DNA from: Clostridium sp. CAG:343
GTDB taxonomy: Bacteria > Bacillota > Clostridia > TANB77 > CAG-508
Assembly: GCA_000431335.1 (NCBI GenBank)
Contig: FR888067.1
Span: 1 to 53,846, forward strand
Direction: 5' to 3'
Length of the DNA stretch: 53,846 bases
The position numbers and the translations under genes are program-made. Under the pieces are notes generated by a model. It saw nothing but the letters and a program-made list of their open reading frames with translations. It ran no database searches and was not told the DNA's origin. Shown here in pieces: positions 18,509-27,820 of the stretch. Each line of letters starts with the position of its first letter. Positions within the stretch are counted from its first letter, which is position 1.

Positions 18509-18701
18509 ATATAATTTTTACTATTAATACTATACTATTATTTTATAATATTGTCAATTACGTCCTTGTTTTAAATTTAAGTATTTCTCAACTTGTACCA
18601 TCTATTTCATAGTTACAATTCATATGAAAAAATAGAAACTTAAATATTTAATTCTATTGTTTCTATTGACAACCTTTGTTATAATATTATAGGTGATAAA
18701 A

Positions 18702-19416
18702 ATGCAAAGAATATTAAGTCATATGAGAAAAGCAATAGAAGAATATAAAATGATAGAAGAAGGAGATAAAATTGCTATATGTTTATCAGGTGGAAAAGAC
18801 TCCATCACAATGTTATATGCCTTTAAATCTTTACAGAGATTCTATCCTAAAAAATTTGAAATAATTGCAATTAGCATAGATCCAGGATTTGAATTCTTTG
18901 ATACTCAACTTTTGCAAAATACATGTGATAATTTAGAGATTCCATTATTTATAGAAAAAAGCAATGCAAAAGAAATTGTTTTTGACATAAGAAAAGAAAA
19001 AAATCCTTGTTCACTATGTGCAAACTTGCGTAGAGGCATTATTAATTCAATTGCCATACAAGAAGGATGCAATAAAATTGCTCTAGGACATAATCAAGAT
19101 GATGTTTTAGAAACATTTCTACTTAATTTATTTTATACAGGAAGTATCGGAACTTTTTCTCCATTAAGTTATATGGATAGGACTAAAATAACTTTAATTA
19201 GACCTCTAATATATACTCCTGAAAAAGACACTAAACGATTTGTTAGAAAAAATAATTTAACGGTTATGCCTAAAGTTTGTCCTATGGACCGGAACTTCAA
19301 AAAGAGAAGATATGAAACAATTAATTTTTTCATTATCTAAAAATATACCTATGATTCGTGCAAATTTATTTGGTGCTATTAAAAGAAATTTAGATGATTG
19401 GAAAATAAATAATTAA
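18702..19416 (+). CDS. TtcA-family tRNA thiolation protein, read through one +1 frameshift at CGG
   Basis: A PP-loop ATPase of about 237 residues if base 19290 is skipped. The P-loop SGGKDS lies at 29-34, the iron-sulfur-type CSLC pair at 103-106, and GHNQDDVLETFLLNLFY at about 129-145. These are TtcA/TilS-like family features; TtcA-type enzymes thiolate cytidine 32 in tRNA. The zero frame stops at 19338-19340 after an unrelated tail. Skipping the C of the in-frame CGG at 19290 gives CPMDGTSKRED and a conserved C-terminus, NLFGAIKRNLDDW, ending at 19416. I place the start at ATG 18702 (AGGTGA upstream). A TTGACA at 18667 belongs to its promoter. If the extra base is not bypassed the protein loses its last 41 residues. 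Confidence 0.8.
19290..19293 (+). other. Putative CGGA +1 recoding site in the ttcA-like gene
   Basis: CCT ATG GAC is followed by in-frame CGG and A. Skipping C19290 continues as GGA ACT TCA AAA AGA and restores the family motif (DGTSKR). Confidence 0.6.
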
Positions 19417-19447
19417 TTTTATTATTAATAAAATGCGAGGAATTAAA

Positions 19448-20528
19448 ATGCAAAAAAACAATTTAGACGAAACAACAAATCTATTACTAAATAATGAATA
19501 TAGCCTAAATGATAATGATGAAGTTGATGAAGAAATAGAATATAAAAATATTAAAAAGAAGAAAAAAACAAAAAAGAAAAAAATATTACTAATTTTAAAA
19601 ATATTATTTTTTCTAATTTTATTGTTTGTAATATTTATTTTTTTATTTTTTAAAACCTCTCTTTTCCAAAAATATAAAGAACTATGGGTTGAAACAGCTA
19701 TGTCAACAATGAATCATCAATTTCTAGCTACATGGTTCTTATCTGAAGATGAGATTAACAAAATATTAAAAAAATCTGAAGTTCAAAATAATGAAAATTC
19801 AAACTCTGATAATGTTACAATATCAAATGAAAAAGAAAAAAATAAAAAAGAAATATCATTAGAAAAAATTACTGGGAAAAACTGTGTCGGTTTTGTAATG
19901 ACAATCCCAGATGCTTCCAAAGTAAAATTAGTTGATGGAAGAAAATCTTCTAGAGGGTCTAAACTAAGTGAAATAGTTACATCTAATAATGCTATAGCTG
20001 GAATAAATGCAGGTGGCTTTTCTGATGATGGAGGTGTAGGTGCCGGTAATTTATTAAATACCGCTACAATTATGAACAAAACTCTCCAATATGGTAATAA
20101 AACTTCTAGATATAGTTTTATCGGATTATCTTCTGATTCAAAATTAGTACTTGGAAAATATACATATCAAGAAGCACTTAATCACAAAATAGAATCTGCA
20201 ATTGAATTTGGCCCTTATTTAATTGTAAATGGAAAAAATCAAATAAGTAATTCAAATTCTGGACGGAATCCAACCTAGAAGCGCTATTGGCCAAACTAAA
20301 GATGGTACTTTTATATTTGTTGTAATTGATGGCAGACAAGTAGGATATAGTATAGGAACTAATTTATTAGAATTACAAAATATTTTTAATAAATACGATG
20401 CATATAATGCTACTAATTTAGATGGTGGGTCATCTGCTACAATGTATTATAATGGAAAATTAGTTAATAAGCCTTCTACTCCCGTTGGAGAAAGATATCT
20501 GCCTAATGCATTTATAGTAGAAAAATAA
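19448..20528 (+). CDS. Membrane-anchored phosphodiester glycosidase (NAGPA domain), read through one +1 frameshift at CGG
   Basis: About 359 residues if base 20264 is skipped. A charged N-terminus, one membrane helix (about 45-68) and a phosphodiester-glycosidase domain (about 140-359) with GINAGGFSDDGG and, after the shift, GIQPRSAIGQ, VVIDGRQ and the hallmark LDGGSSATM. Relatives remove sugars from phosphodiesters or act on cell-surface glycopolymers. The zero frame ends at 20276-20278, before the LDGGSS motif, so an unshifted product would lack the core. The ATG at 19448 (GAGGA six to seven bases upstream) is preferred to the earlier in-frame ATG at 19433. It lies 31 bases after the ttcA-like gene, probably on one transcript. 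Confidence 0.82.
20264..20267 (+). other. Putative CGGA +1 recoding site in the phosphodiester glycosidase gene
   Basis: TCT GGA is followed by in-frame CGG and A; zero frame ends three codons later at TAG. Skipping C20264 gives GGA ATC CAA CCT AGA and the conserved catalytic half. Confidence 0.6.
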
Positions 20529-20578
20529 GATTTTTGAACTGTTTACTTTTTATAGTTTCAGTTCAAAAATCTTATTTT
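20522..20578. terminator. Convergent terminator between the glycosidase and the phosphohexomutase
   Basis: A 20-bp perfect stem (20522-20541 with 20559-20578) and a 17-base loop, with T tracts on both strands. The glycosidase stop codon (20526-20528) lies in the left arm. This supports 20528, not 20278, as the true 3' end of that gene. Confidence 0.85.
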
Positions 20579-20583
20579 TTATT

Positions 20584-22308
20584 TTATTTAATTATTTTAC
20601 TTAATTCTTCTTTTAATTCTTCCATCTTGTTTATTGCTTTTTCCTCTGATTCATCTTTTACACCTATATATAATTTTATTTTAGGCTCTGTTCCAGAAGG
20701 ACGTATACAACACCATCCATCATCTTCAAGTTCATAATACAAAACATTTGATTTCGATAAACCTGTTGTTGTAGTTTCTCCTGTTACTAAATCTTTTTGT
20801 ACATCTCTATCAAAATCTTTAAATTTTAATACTTTAGCTGATCCTATTTTTTCAGGTGATGCACTTCTCATATCATTCATAATTTGTTTTATTTTTTCAG
20901 CACCTTCGCTTCCTTCTAAAACAATTGATACTTGAGTCTCTTTATAATATCCATATTTCTTATAAATTTCTTGCATTTGATCCCACAATGTTTTACCTTG
21001 TGTTTTATAATAACAAGCAGCTTCACAAAGTGCCATTACAGCTGCTATAGCATCTTTATCTCTAGCATAATCTCCAATTAAACAACCATAACTTTCTTCA
21101 AATCCAAATATATATGTCTTATTTTTTTCTTCTTCTGCTTTTTTCATAACAGCACCAATATTCTTAAATCCTGTTAATACTTCTATACACTCTAATCCGT
21201 ACTCTTTCGCAATTGCTTTTGCTAAATTTGAAGATACAATTGTTGTAATAAGCATACCATCTTTTGGTAATATTCCTTTTTCTTTCATTTGAGAAATTCT
21301 ATATTCAGCAATTAATAATGCAGACATATTTCCTGTATATTCCATATATTTTCCTGTTACATTATCTTTTGCAAAGATTCCTAATCTGTCAGCATCTGGA
21401 TCTGTTGCTAATACTAAATCAGCATCTACCTTCTCTCCTAGTTCTAATGCTAACTTAAATGCCTTTTTATCTTCTGGGTTTGGATAACTTACTGTTGGGA
21501 AATTGCCATCTGGTTCTTTTTGCTCTGGAACAACATATACATTTTCAAATCCTAATTCTTTTAATAGTCTTTCTGTTACTGTATTTCCTGTTCCATGTAA
21601 TGGAGTATAAACAATTTTTAATTTTTTTCCTTCTTCCTTTATAGCTTCAGGATTTAAAATTTGACTTTTTAATACATTTAAATATTTATCATCCATTTCA
21701 GTCCCAATAATATTAAATAATCCAGCTTTTTCTGCTTCATTTCTTCCTATTTCTTTAATTTGACTATAGCTTTTTATTTCTCTTACTTTTGAAATTATAT
21801 CTTTATCTCTTGGTGCTACAATTTGTGCCCCATCATCCCAATATACTTTATAACCATTATATTGAGGTGGATTATGACTTGCTGTTATCATAACTCCAGC
21901 TGTACATCCTAATTCTCTTACAGCATAAGACAATTCAGGAACTGGTCTTAAATTTTCAAATAAATACGTCTTTATTCCATTAGCATTTAATATTAATGCT
22001 GTTTGCATGCTAAATTCTTTTGACATTTTTCTTGAATCATAACTAATAGCTACACCTTGTTTTTCTGTTCCTTGTTCTACTATATAGTTTGCTAGTCCTT
22101 GTGTTGCTTTTCCTACTGTATATTTGTTCATACGATTTGTACCTGCTCCAATAACACCACGAAGACCAGCAGTCCCAAATTCTAATTCTTTATAAAACCT
22201 ATCCTCTATTTCTTTTTCATTATCCTTTATTTCTAACAATTCTTTTTTTGTTTCTTCATCAAATTCTGGACTTTCACACCATTTTTTATATTCATCTAAA
22301 TAATTCAT
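20584..22308 (-). CDS. Phosphoglucomutase/phosphomannomutase (alpha-D-phosphohexomutase)
   Basis: A 574-residue enzyme interconverting hexose 1- and 6-phosphates. The active-site phosphoserine loop is TASHNPPQYNGYK (about 143-155), the metal loop is DPDADRLG, the sugar-specificity loop is GFEESYG, and the phosphate-binding loop is RPSGTEPKIK near the C-terminus. The length and motifs match the PgcA/phosphopentomutase-like branch of Gram-positives. It feeds glucose 1-phosphate or similar to the pyrophosphorylase encoded 18 bases upstream, so the two form a nucleotide-sugar operon. AAAGGAG precedes the ATG. Confidence 0.92.
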   Translation of the reverse strand: MNYLDEYKKWCESPEFDEETKKELLEIKDNEKEIEDRFYKELEFGTAGLRGVIGAGTNRMNKYTVGKATQGLANYIVEQGTEKQGVAISYDSRKMSKEFSMQTALILNANGIKTYLFENLRPVPELSYAVRELGCTAGVMITASHNPPQYNGYKVYWDDGAQIVAPRDKDIISKVREIKSYSQIKEIGRNEAEKAGLFNIIGTEMDDKYLNVLKSQILNPEAIKEEGKKLKIVYTPLHGTGNTVTERLLKELGFENVYVVPEQKEPDGNFPTVSYPNPEDKKAFKLALELGEKVDADLVLATDPDADRLGIFAKDNVTGKYMEYTGNMSALLIAEYRISQMKEKGILPKDGMLITTIVSSNLAKAIAKEYGLECIEVLTGFKNIGAVMKKAEEEKNKTYIFGFEESYGCLIGDYARDKDAIAAVMALCEAACYYKTQGKTLWDQMQEIYKKYGYYKETQVSIVLEGSEGAEKIKQIMNDMRSASPEKIGSAKVLKFKDFDRDVQKDLVTGETTTTGLSKSNVLYYELEDDGWCCIRPSGTEPKIKLYIGVKDESEEKAINKMEELKEELSKIIK

Positions 22309-22326
22309 ATTTTATCTCCTTTTTTA

Positions 22327-23577
22327 CTAATCTAGGTTATAAAATTTTTTATATAATTCTCTTGCCGTTCTTGGACAATCCACACCAGCTGAATCAGCAT
22401 TTTTTACAGGTGCAAATTCTTCTTCTCTTTTTACTCTTAATACTGCCATTTCATCAACTTCTCCAAATGCATCAAACAAAAATGCTTCAAATTTATATGC
22501 ATTAGGTGATTCTGGTTCAACTAAATCACCTTTTTTATCTATATATTTTGCTTTTTTATATGCTACATGATAAGGAAGTGGATTTGCCCCCATTCTTTCT
22601 ATAGCTCCTACACTAAATAAATTACATAAAATATGAGATTCTCCATATAATAATTCACCATTTTCATCTGTAGACTCTGCCATTTCATCTGTTATTTCTG
22701 TATATTCAATAACATTTGGTTTTCCATTTCTTTTACAAAAAACTCCTACTTTTTCTTTTGGATTTGCTTTAACTACAGATTTACATGCTACAGTTACTTG
22801 TTTATCTATTGCAACCCCCATAAGTACAGGGTCAACCATTTTTACTAAACAGTTGTCTACTCCTCCAATAAATACCCATTCAACGCCCATTTCTCTCATC
22901 TTTTTTGTCATTCCATTTTTAACTAAAGATTCATAAATGCCACCATGTCCATCTGCTGCCAATTTAATCAATCCATCTTCTCCAATTAATATTTTTCCTT
23001 CTGTATCCATCATTGGTAATTCACCTTGAATAAAGAAGAAAATATTTTTATCTTTTTCATATCCAAAATATTTATGTTTTTCAAAGAATTCAACAGTAGC
23101 TTTATTATTTTCTTTACTTGTCATAATAAACCATGGAATAGTAACTCCATATTTTTTTCCCTCTTCTTTTAATCTATCACATAATAATTCAAATAAAGAT
23201 TTATGAGAATTTAAACCTATATCATAAGTACCTTTTGGCCCATTATGTCCTAATCTTGTTCCTTGTCCTCCTGCCATTGTTACAGCTGCCAATTTTCCTT
23301 CTTTAATAGCTTTTTTCCCTATGTTTTCATAATATTTATATTTTTCATTTAATTTATATTTATCTAAATAATCAATTGGTGTTATTTCGTCCTTAGTAGA
23401 CTTCTCTTTTTTCTCTGTACTCCTATATAAACTATCTACAAGTTCAAAATCTATATTTTCAATTTCTTCTAATAGTTTTTGTTTATGGACATCATCTAAC
23501 TTATCATAATGATTTAACAAGTGCTCTTGCCCATATTTTTTTAAAATTCCTTTTATTTCTTCTAATCTAGCATCCAT
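22327..23577 (-). CDS. UDPGP-family uridylyltransferase (UDP-sugar pyrophosphorylase, UAP1-like)
   Basis: A 416-residue protein of the eukaryotic-type UDP-N-acetylhexosamine/UDP-glucose pyrophosphorylase family. The nucleotide-binding motif TMAGGQGTRLGHNGPKG is at about 101-117, and further family marks are PWFIMTSKENN, QGELPMMD, ADGHGGIYESL and IGGVDNCLVK. It makes UDP-sugars from UTP and sugar 1-phosphates for wall or glycolipid synthesis. The exact sugar cannot be told from sequence; the UAP1-like DG-GGIY motif suggests N-acetylhexosamine 1-phosphate. It is followed by the phosphohexomutase gene in one operon. This is distinct from the usual bacterial GalU and GlmU. Confidence 0.85.
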   Translation of the reverse strand: MDARLEEIKGILKKYGQEHLLNHYDKLDDVHKQKLLEEIENIDFELVDSLYRSTEKKEKSTKDEITPIDYLDKYKLNEKYKYYENIGKKAIKEGKLAAVTMAGGQGTRLGHNGPKGTYDIGLNSHKSLFELLCDRLKEEGKKYGVTIPWFIMTSKENNKATVEFFEKHKYFGYEKDKNIFFFIQGELPMMDTEGKILIGEDGLIKLAADGHGGIYESLVKNGMTKKMREMGVEWVFIGGVDNCLVKMVDPVLMGVAIDKQVTVACKSVVKANPKEKVGVFCKRNGKPNVIEYTEITDEMAESTDENGELLYGESHILCNLFSVGAIERMGANPLPYHVAYKKAKYIDKKGDLVEPESPNAYKFEAFLFDAFGEVDEMAVLRVKREEEFAPVKNADSAGVDCPRTARELYKKFYNLD

Positions 23578-23655
23578 ACAAAAAACTCCTTTTCTTACTA
23601 TATTTAATATTTTTACTTATATACTATTTTTTAAAAAAAAGCAACATATATTTTA

Positions 23656-24129
23656 TTATTTTATTATATTTTTTCCCGTAGTTTTCAGCGTAAACTTATA
23701 CTGATCCATAATATTATCCATATCTTGTGATATTTCTTCCATATCATAACAGTCAATAATCTCTACATTTTTGCTTTTTTCAGTCCATTTTTCTATATTT
23801 TCATTTATATTTTTTATATAATTTTCTTTTCCTTTTACAAAGATCACCATATCTTTTTTACTTTTTATATCTTCATTTATCTTTTTAAATTTATTTAAAT
23901 CGTTATTTTCCCAATCTATTTTTAATATATCCACTTTTTTATCTTCGTTTAAATTTATTTTAGATACTAATGTTTTTATTGTTTCTTTTAAATTATTTTC
24001 TGTTAATACAATAACTTCTTTACTTTCATCCAATTTTTTATTTATATATGGTAAACTTATCATTTCAAAATGATAATCACTTGCATAAAATGCACATGTT
24101 TTTTCTTTTGTTTTCTGATTTTTATTCAT
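23656..24129 (-). CDS. Hypothetical cytoplasmic protein
   Basis: A 157-residue protein with no signal or membrane segment. The N-terminal YASDYHFEMISLPYINKKL segment and an alternating strand/helix pattern (VIVLTENN, DILKIDW, MVIFVKG, VEIIDCYDM) suggest a small Rossmann-like fold. I recognise no catalytic motif. It is upstream of the pyrophosphorylase and mutase genes with a 78-base gap on the same strand, so it may be part of that transcript. Confidence 0.65.
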   Translation of the reverse strand: MNKNQKTKEKTCAFYASDYHFEMISLPYINKKLDESKEVIVLTENNLKETIKTLVSKINLNEDKKVDILKIDWENNDLNKFKKINEDIKSKKDMVIFVKGKENYIKNINENIEKWTEKSKNVEIIDCYDMEEISQDMDNIMDQYKFTLKTTGKNIIK

Positions 24130-24269
24130 TAAAAATCCGCCCCTTTAACTTTTTTAAACCATACGGAAACTACTATTTTCTTCATTTTGGCTTACTGGTA
24201 AATTTTACCATTAGTTTTGAAATATGTCAATAATATTTCAAATAAATTCATCGACATTTTTTGCAAATT

Positions 24270-24299
24270 GTATAAATTTTCTCTGATTTGGTAATAATT
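24270..24299 (+). promoter_or_regulatory. Sigma-F-like promoter of spoIIR
   Basis: GTATA (24270-24274), a 15-base spacer, then GGTAATAATT (24290-24299). This matches the forespore sigma-F pattern (GYWTA, about 15, GGNNANANT) known from Bacillus, 45 bases before the spoIIR start. Forespore control of spoIIR is established in Bacillus. Confidence 0.7.
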
Positions 24300-24343
24300 A
24301 ATTTAAAGAATATTTTTCAAAAAAAGTTTTTTGGAGGTAATAA

Positions 24344-25012
24344 ATGAAAATTATAATAAATTTATTGAAAAATTCAAAGGTAAAAATGGTAATTATTTTA
24401 AGCTTTTTACTTTTTATTTATATAACAGTTTGCGCATTTTCTTATGCACAAAATATATCAACTGACATTGCAAATAATGTTTTTAGATTACATGTTCTTG
24501 CTAATAGTGATAGTGAAGAAGATCAAAATTTAAAATATAAAGTACGTGATAGCTTATTAAAATATATGAGAGAAATCTGCGGAAATTGCAAAAATAAACA
24601 AGAAGCCATTTCTTTAGTAGAAAAGAACAAAGAAAATTTTAAACAAATTGCATTAGATACTATTAGAAGTGAAGGCTATTCTTACGATGTTAATATTAAT
24701 ATTGGTAATTTTGAATTTCCAACTAAAGATTATGGAGATATTTCTTTACCTGCTGGATATTATGATGCTTTAAGAGTAGAAATAGGAGAAGCAAAAGGTC
24801 ATAACTGGTGGTGCGTAATGTTTCCTCCACTATGTTTTGTAGATATTTCTTCTGGTGTAGTTCCAGATGAATCAAAGGAATTGCTAGAAAGCAACCTATC
24901 TGAAGAAGAATTCGCCTTAATATCAGAAAATGATAATAATACAGAAATTCAATTTAAATTTAAATTATTGGAATTTTTTAATCAAAATGGTATGATTACT
25001 GCAAAAAAATAG
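24344..25012 (+). CDS. spoIIR: Stage II sporulation protein R
   Basis: A 222-residue protein with an N-terminal membrane or signal segment (about 14-36). The SpoIIR core follows, with NVFRLHVLANSDSEEDQNLK, PAGYYDALRVEIGEAKGHNW and WWCVMFPPLCFVD. The protein is made in the forespore and secreted into the intermembrane space, where it triggers SpoIIGA to process pro-sigma-E in the mother cell. The length is normal. TTTGGAGG precedes the ATG. It is monocistronic with a sigma-F-like promoter and a terminator at 25052-25085. Confidence 0.95.
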   Translation: MKIIINLLKNSKVKMVIILSFLLFIYITVCAFSYAQNISTDIANNVFRLHVLANSDSEEDQNLKYKVRDSLLKYMREICGNCKNKQEAISLVEKNKENFKQIALDTIRSEGYSYDVNINIGNFEFPTKDYGDISLPAGYYDALRVEIGEAKGHNWWCVMFPPLCFVDISSGVVPDESKELLESNLSEEEFALISENDNNTEIQFKFKLLEFFNQNGMITAKK

Positions 25013-25051
25013 TTGCAATCCTTTTGACTTTATGTTATATTAAATTAGTAG

Positions 25052-25085
25052 ATAGAGTGTTAACATTAGATACACTCTATTTTAT
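25052..25085 (+). terminator. Terminator after spoIIR
   Basis: ATAGAGTGT (25052-25060) pairs with ACACTCTAT (25072-25080), followed by TTTTATTT. Confidence 0.75.
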
Positions 25086-25193
25086 TTGAATAAATATTTT
25101 ATAAAAATATTTATAGTATAAGAAATCAAATATATTTAAAATATATAGTTATATTTTAAATACTTTTATAAAACATAAATGGGGGTAATATAA

Positions 25194-26453
25194 TTGGAAA
25201 AATTAGTAGTGACAGGTCCTACTCCTTTAAAAGGCGAGGTTACCATAAGTGGAGCAAAAAATGCAGCAGTAGCACTTTTACCAGCAACTCTTTTAATTGA
25301 TGGTATTTGTACTATCGAAAACTTACCTAATATAAGTGATATAAAAATCTCTTGTGAAATACTAGAAAAATTAGGAGCTAAAATTACTTGGAACAATAAA
25401 CATAGTATAACAATAGATACTAGTAATATTACAACAACAAAAGCGCCTTTAGACTTAACCAGTAAATTTAGAGCTTCTTACTATATTATTGGAGCTATGC
25501 TTGGAAGAATGGGTGAAATAGAAGTTGGTATGCCTGGTGGTTGCAAATTAGGTGCAAGACCTATTGATCAACACATTAAAGGTTTTGAATTATTAGGAGC
25601 TAATGTATCTCTAGAAAAAGGTACTATTTACGCAAAATGTAAAAAGTTAAAAGGCGCTCCAATTTATATGGATATTGTTTCTGTAGGAGCTACAATTAAT
25701 GTTATGTTAGCAAGTGTATTAGCTAAAGGAACCACTATTATTGATAACGCTGCCAAAGAGCCTCATATTGTAGATGTTGCAAACTTTTTAAATACAATGG
25801 GTGCTGACATCAGAGGTGCTGGAACAGATGTTATTAAAATAAATGGAGTAGAAAAATTACATGGGAACGCTACTTATTCTGTTGTACCAGATCAAATTGA
25901 AGCAGGTACATTTATGCTTGCAGCAGTTGCAACAAAAGGAGATTTACTTTTAAAAAATTGTATTACAAAACATCTAGAATCTATTACAGCTAAAATAATA
26001 GAAGTAGGTGGAAATGTTGAAGATCATGGAGATAGTATTCGTGTATGGTGCAACAAAAGACCTAACAAAGCGAATATAAAAACTTTACCTTATCCAGGAT
26101 TTCCTACTGATTTACAACCACAAATGGGTGTTGTATTATCTTTAGCAAATGGAACCAGTACTATTAATGAAAGTATTTGGGAATCTAGATTTCAATATAC
26201 AGAAGAATTAAACAAAATGGGAGCTAAAATAACTGCACATGGAAAAAATGCTTTCTTTGAAGGCGTAAAAAAACTATCAGGAGCTCCTGTATATTCAACT
26301 GATTTAAGAGCTGGTGCTGCTTTAGTAATTGCTGGAACAGCTGCTGAAGGTATATCAGAAATTTATAACCTACAACATATAGATAGAGGTTATGAAAATA
26401 TAGAAGAAAAATTCAGAAAAATTGGTGCTAAAATAAAAAGAGTTACAGAATAA
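25194..26453 (+). CDS. murA: UDP-N-acetylglucosamine 1-carboxyvinyltransferase
   Basis: A 419-residue enzyme that transfers enolpyruvate from PEP to UDP-GlcNAc, the committed step of peptidoglycan synthesis. KN at 22-23 and the PEP-binding, fosfomycin-sensitive cysteine in MPGGCKLGARPID (C117) are present. A conserved FPTDLQPQ loop and RAGAALVIAG occur near the C-terminus. The start is TTG at 25194 with a GGGGG site eight bases upstream. It is the first of three plus-strand genes (murA, walJ, rlmH); walJ follows after 39 bases. Confidence 0.95.
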   Translation: MEKLVVTGPTPLKGEVTISGAKNAAVALLPATLLIDGICTIENLPNISDIKISCEILEKLGAKITWNNKHSITIDTSNITTTKAPLDLTSKFRASYYIIGAMLGRMGEIEVGMPGGCKLGARPIDQHIKGFELLGANVSLEKGTIYAKCKKLKGAPIYMDIVSVGATINVMLASVLAKGTTIIDNAAKEPHIVDVANFLNTMGADIRGAGTDVIKINGVEKLHGNATYSVVPDQIEAGTFMLAAVATKGDLLLKNCITKHLESITAKIIEVGGNVEDHGDSIRVWCNKRPNKANIKTLPYPGFPTDLQPQMGVVLSLANGTSTINESIWESRFQYTEELNKMGAKITAHGKNAFFEGVKKLSGAPVYSTDLRAGAALVIAGTAAEGISEIYNLQHIDRGYENIEEKFRKIGAKIKRVTE

Positions 26454-26492
26454 TATTTTTTGCTAATTCAAAACAAAAGAAGGATGAAATAT

Positions 26493-27281
26493 ATGTTAAA
26501 TTTTTGTAGTTTATATAGCGGTAGTAGTGGTAATAGCCTTTTTGTTGAAACTCAAAATACAAAATTATTGGTAGACGCTGGTGTTAGCTGTAAAAAAATT
26601 GAAAATGCTCTTCAAGATATTAAAGTTGACCCTTCTTCTATTGATGGCATTTTAATTACACACGAACATACAGATCACGTACAAGGTCTAGGCACCCTTT
26701 CTAGAAAATTTGATTTACCTGTATTTGTTAATCAAGAAACTCTAGATGCAATGCCTAAACAAAAAGATAAAATTCCAGATAAAAATATTAAAACTTTTAA
26801 AATATCAGATAAATTTGAAATTGGGGACTTACTAATTGATCCTTTTTCTATTCCTCATGACGCTGCTAATCCATGTGGTTTTAATATTTACAAAGATGAT
26901 AAAAAAATAAGCATAGCTACTGACATTGGACATATGACAAACAATATATTAAAAGGTCTAGAAGGAAGTTTATTTCTTATGTTAGAAGCAAATTATGACC
27001 CAGAAGTACTTCGTTGTTCTTCTTATCCATTTTCATTAAAATCGAGAATTGCAGGTCCAACAGGACATCTCCCAAATGAAACGGCCGGAAAAACAATTTC
27101 TTATCTTCTAAAATCAGGTTTAAAAAATGCCATGTTAGGACATTTAAGTAAAGAAAGTAATTTCCCTGAGTTAGCTTATCAAACGGTTTTAGATGAATTA
27201 ATTAGAAATGACTACAACGAAAATAGCTTATCTCTTGGCGTTGCCTCAAGAGATACTCATAGTAAATTAATAGAATTATAA
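26493..27281 (+). CDS. MBL-fold exonuclease/hydrolase, WalJ/YycJ-like
   Basis: A protein of about 262 residues. The start is ATG 26493 because GAAGGA lies eight bases upstream; longer in-frame starts from 26460 lack a site. The motif SLYSGSSGNS begins the protein, and the metallo-beta-lactamase metal motif THEHTDH follows at about 57-63. Later metal ligands are in IPHDA, ATDIGH and GHLSKES. WalJ/YycJ proteins are linked in Bacillus to cell-wall and DNA-repair phenotypes; the substrate is unsettled. Neighbouring rlmH is the usual partner near the replication origin in Firmicutes. Confidence 0.88.
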   Translation: MLNFCSLYSGSSGNSLFVETQNTKLLVDAGVSCKKIENALQDIKVDPSSIDGILITHEHTDHVQGLGTLSRKFDLPVFVNQETLDAMPKQKDKIPDKNIKTFKISDKFEIGDLLIDPFSIPHDAANPCGFNIYKDDKKISIATDIGHMTNNILKGLEGSLFLMLEANYDPEVLRCSSYPFSLKSRIAGPTGHLPNETAGKTISYLLKSGLKNAMLGHLSKESNFPELAYQTVLDELIRNDYNENSLSLGVASRDTHSKLIEL

Positions 27282-27284
27282 TTA

Positions 27285-27318
27285 CCAATTTGGATTATAT
27301 TTGCCAAATTGGTTTTTT
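27285..27318 (+). terminator. Terminator between walJ and rlmH
   Basis: CCAATTTGG (27285-27293) pairs with CCAAATTGG (27304-27312), followed by six T. It ends the murA-walJ transcript or attenuates it before rlmH. Confidence 0.75.
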
Positions 27319-27337
27319 AAAAAGAAAGGACAAGTTT

Positions 27338-27817
27338 ATGCTAAATATTAATATTATTTGTGTTGGGAAATTAAAAGAAAAGTATTTAAAAGATGCTTTG
27401 AATGAATATATTAAAAGATTATCAAGATATTGCAAATTAACTATTACAGAATTACCTGATGAAAAAATTCCAGACAAATTAAATCCCAATTTAGAAATAG
27501 ATATAAAAACAAAAGAAAGTAATAATATTATAAATCATATAAAAAAAGATTCATACATAATTGCTTTAGATTTAACAGGAAAACAATTTACATCAGAAGA
27601 ATTTTCTAAAAAAATAGAAAACTTATCTATGGAAAATAGTAATATAACTTTTATCATTGGTGGTTCTTTAGGACTAACTACAGAGCTTTTAAATATTTGT
27701 GATTTTAAAATTAGCTTTTCTAAAATGACTTTTCCTCATCAATTAATAAGAATTTTTTTATTAGAACAAATTTTTAGAGCTTTTAAGATTCAAAAAGGTG
27801 AGACTTATCATAGATAA
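27338..27817 (+). CDS. rlmH: 23S rRNA pseudouridine(1915) N3-methyltransferase
   Basis: A 159-residue SPOUT methyltransferase, the exact usual length. It begins MLNINIICVGKLKEKYLKDA. The knot region carries FIIGGSLGLTTELLN, and the C-terminus is SKMTFPHQLIRIFLLEQIFRAFKIQKGETYHR-like, ending GETYHR. It methylates pseudouridine 1915 in helix 69 of mature 70S ribosomes. The start is ATG 27338 with AAAGGA upstream; a longer in-frame start exists but overlaps the terminator. In many Firmicutes rlmH lies close to oriC. Confidence 0.95.
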   Translation: MLNINIICVGKLKEKYLKDALNEYIKRLSRYCKLTITELPDEKIPDKLNPNLEIDIKTKESNNIINHIKKDSYIIALDLTGKQFTSEEFSKKIENLSMENSNITFIIGGSLGLTTELLNICDFKISFSKMTFPHQLIRIFLLEQIFRAFKIQKGETYHR

Positions 27818-27820
27818 AAT

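Noticed and set aside
19141..19146. Other CGGA strings in coding regions (for example ATC GGA at 19145, AGC GGA at 31627, GGC GGA at 13985) as further shift sites
   Set aside because: In each of these the CGGA is split as NNC GGA in the correct frame, so CGG is never the in-frame codon and the frame is intact.
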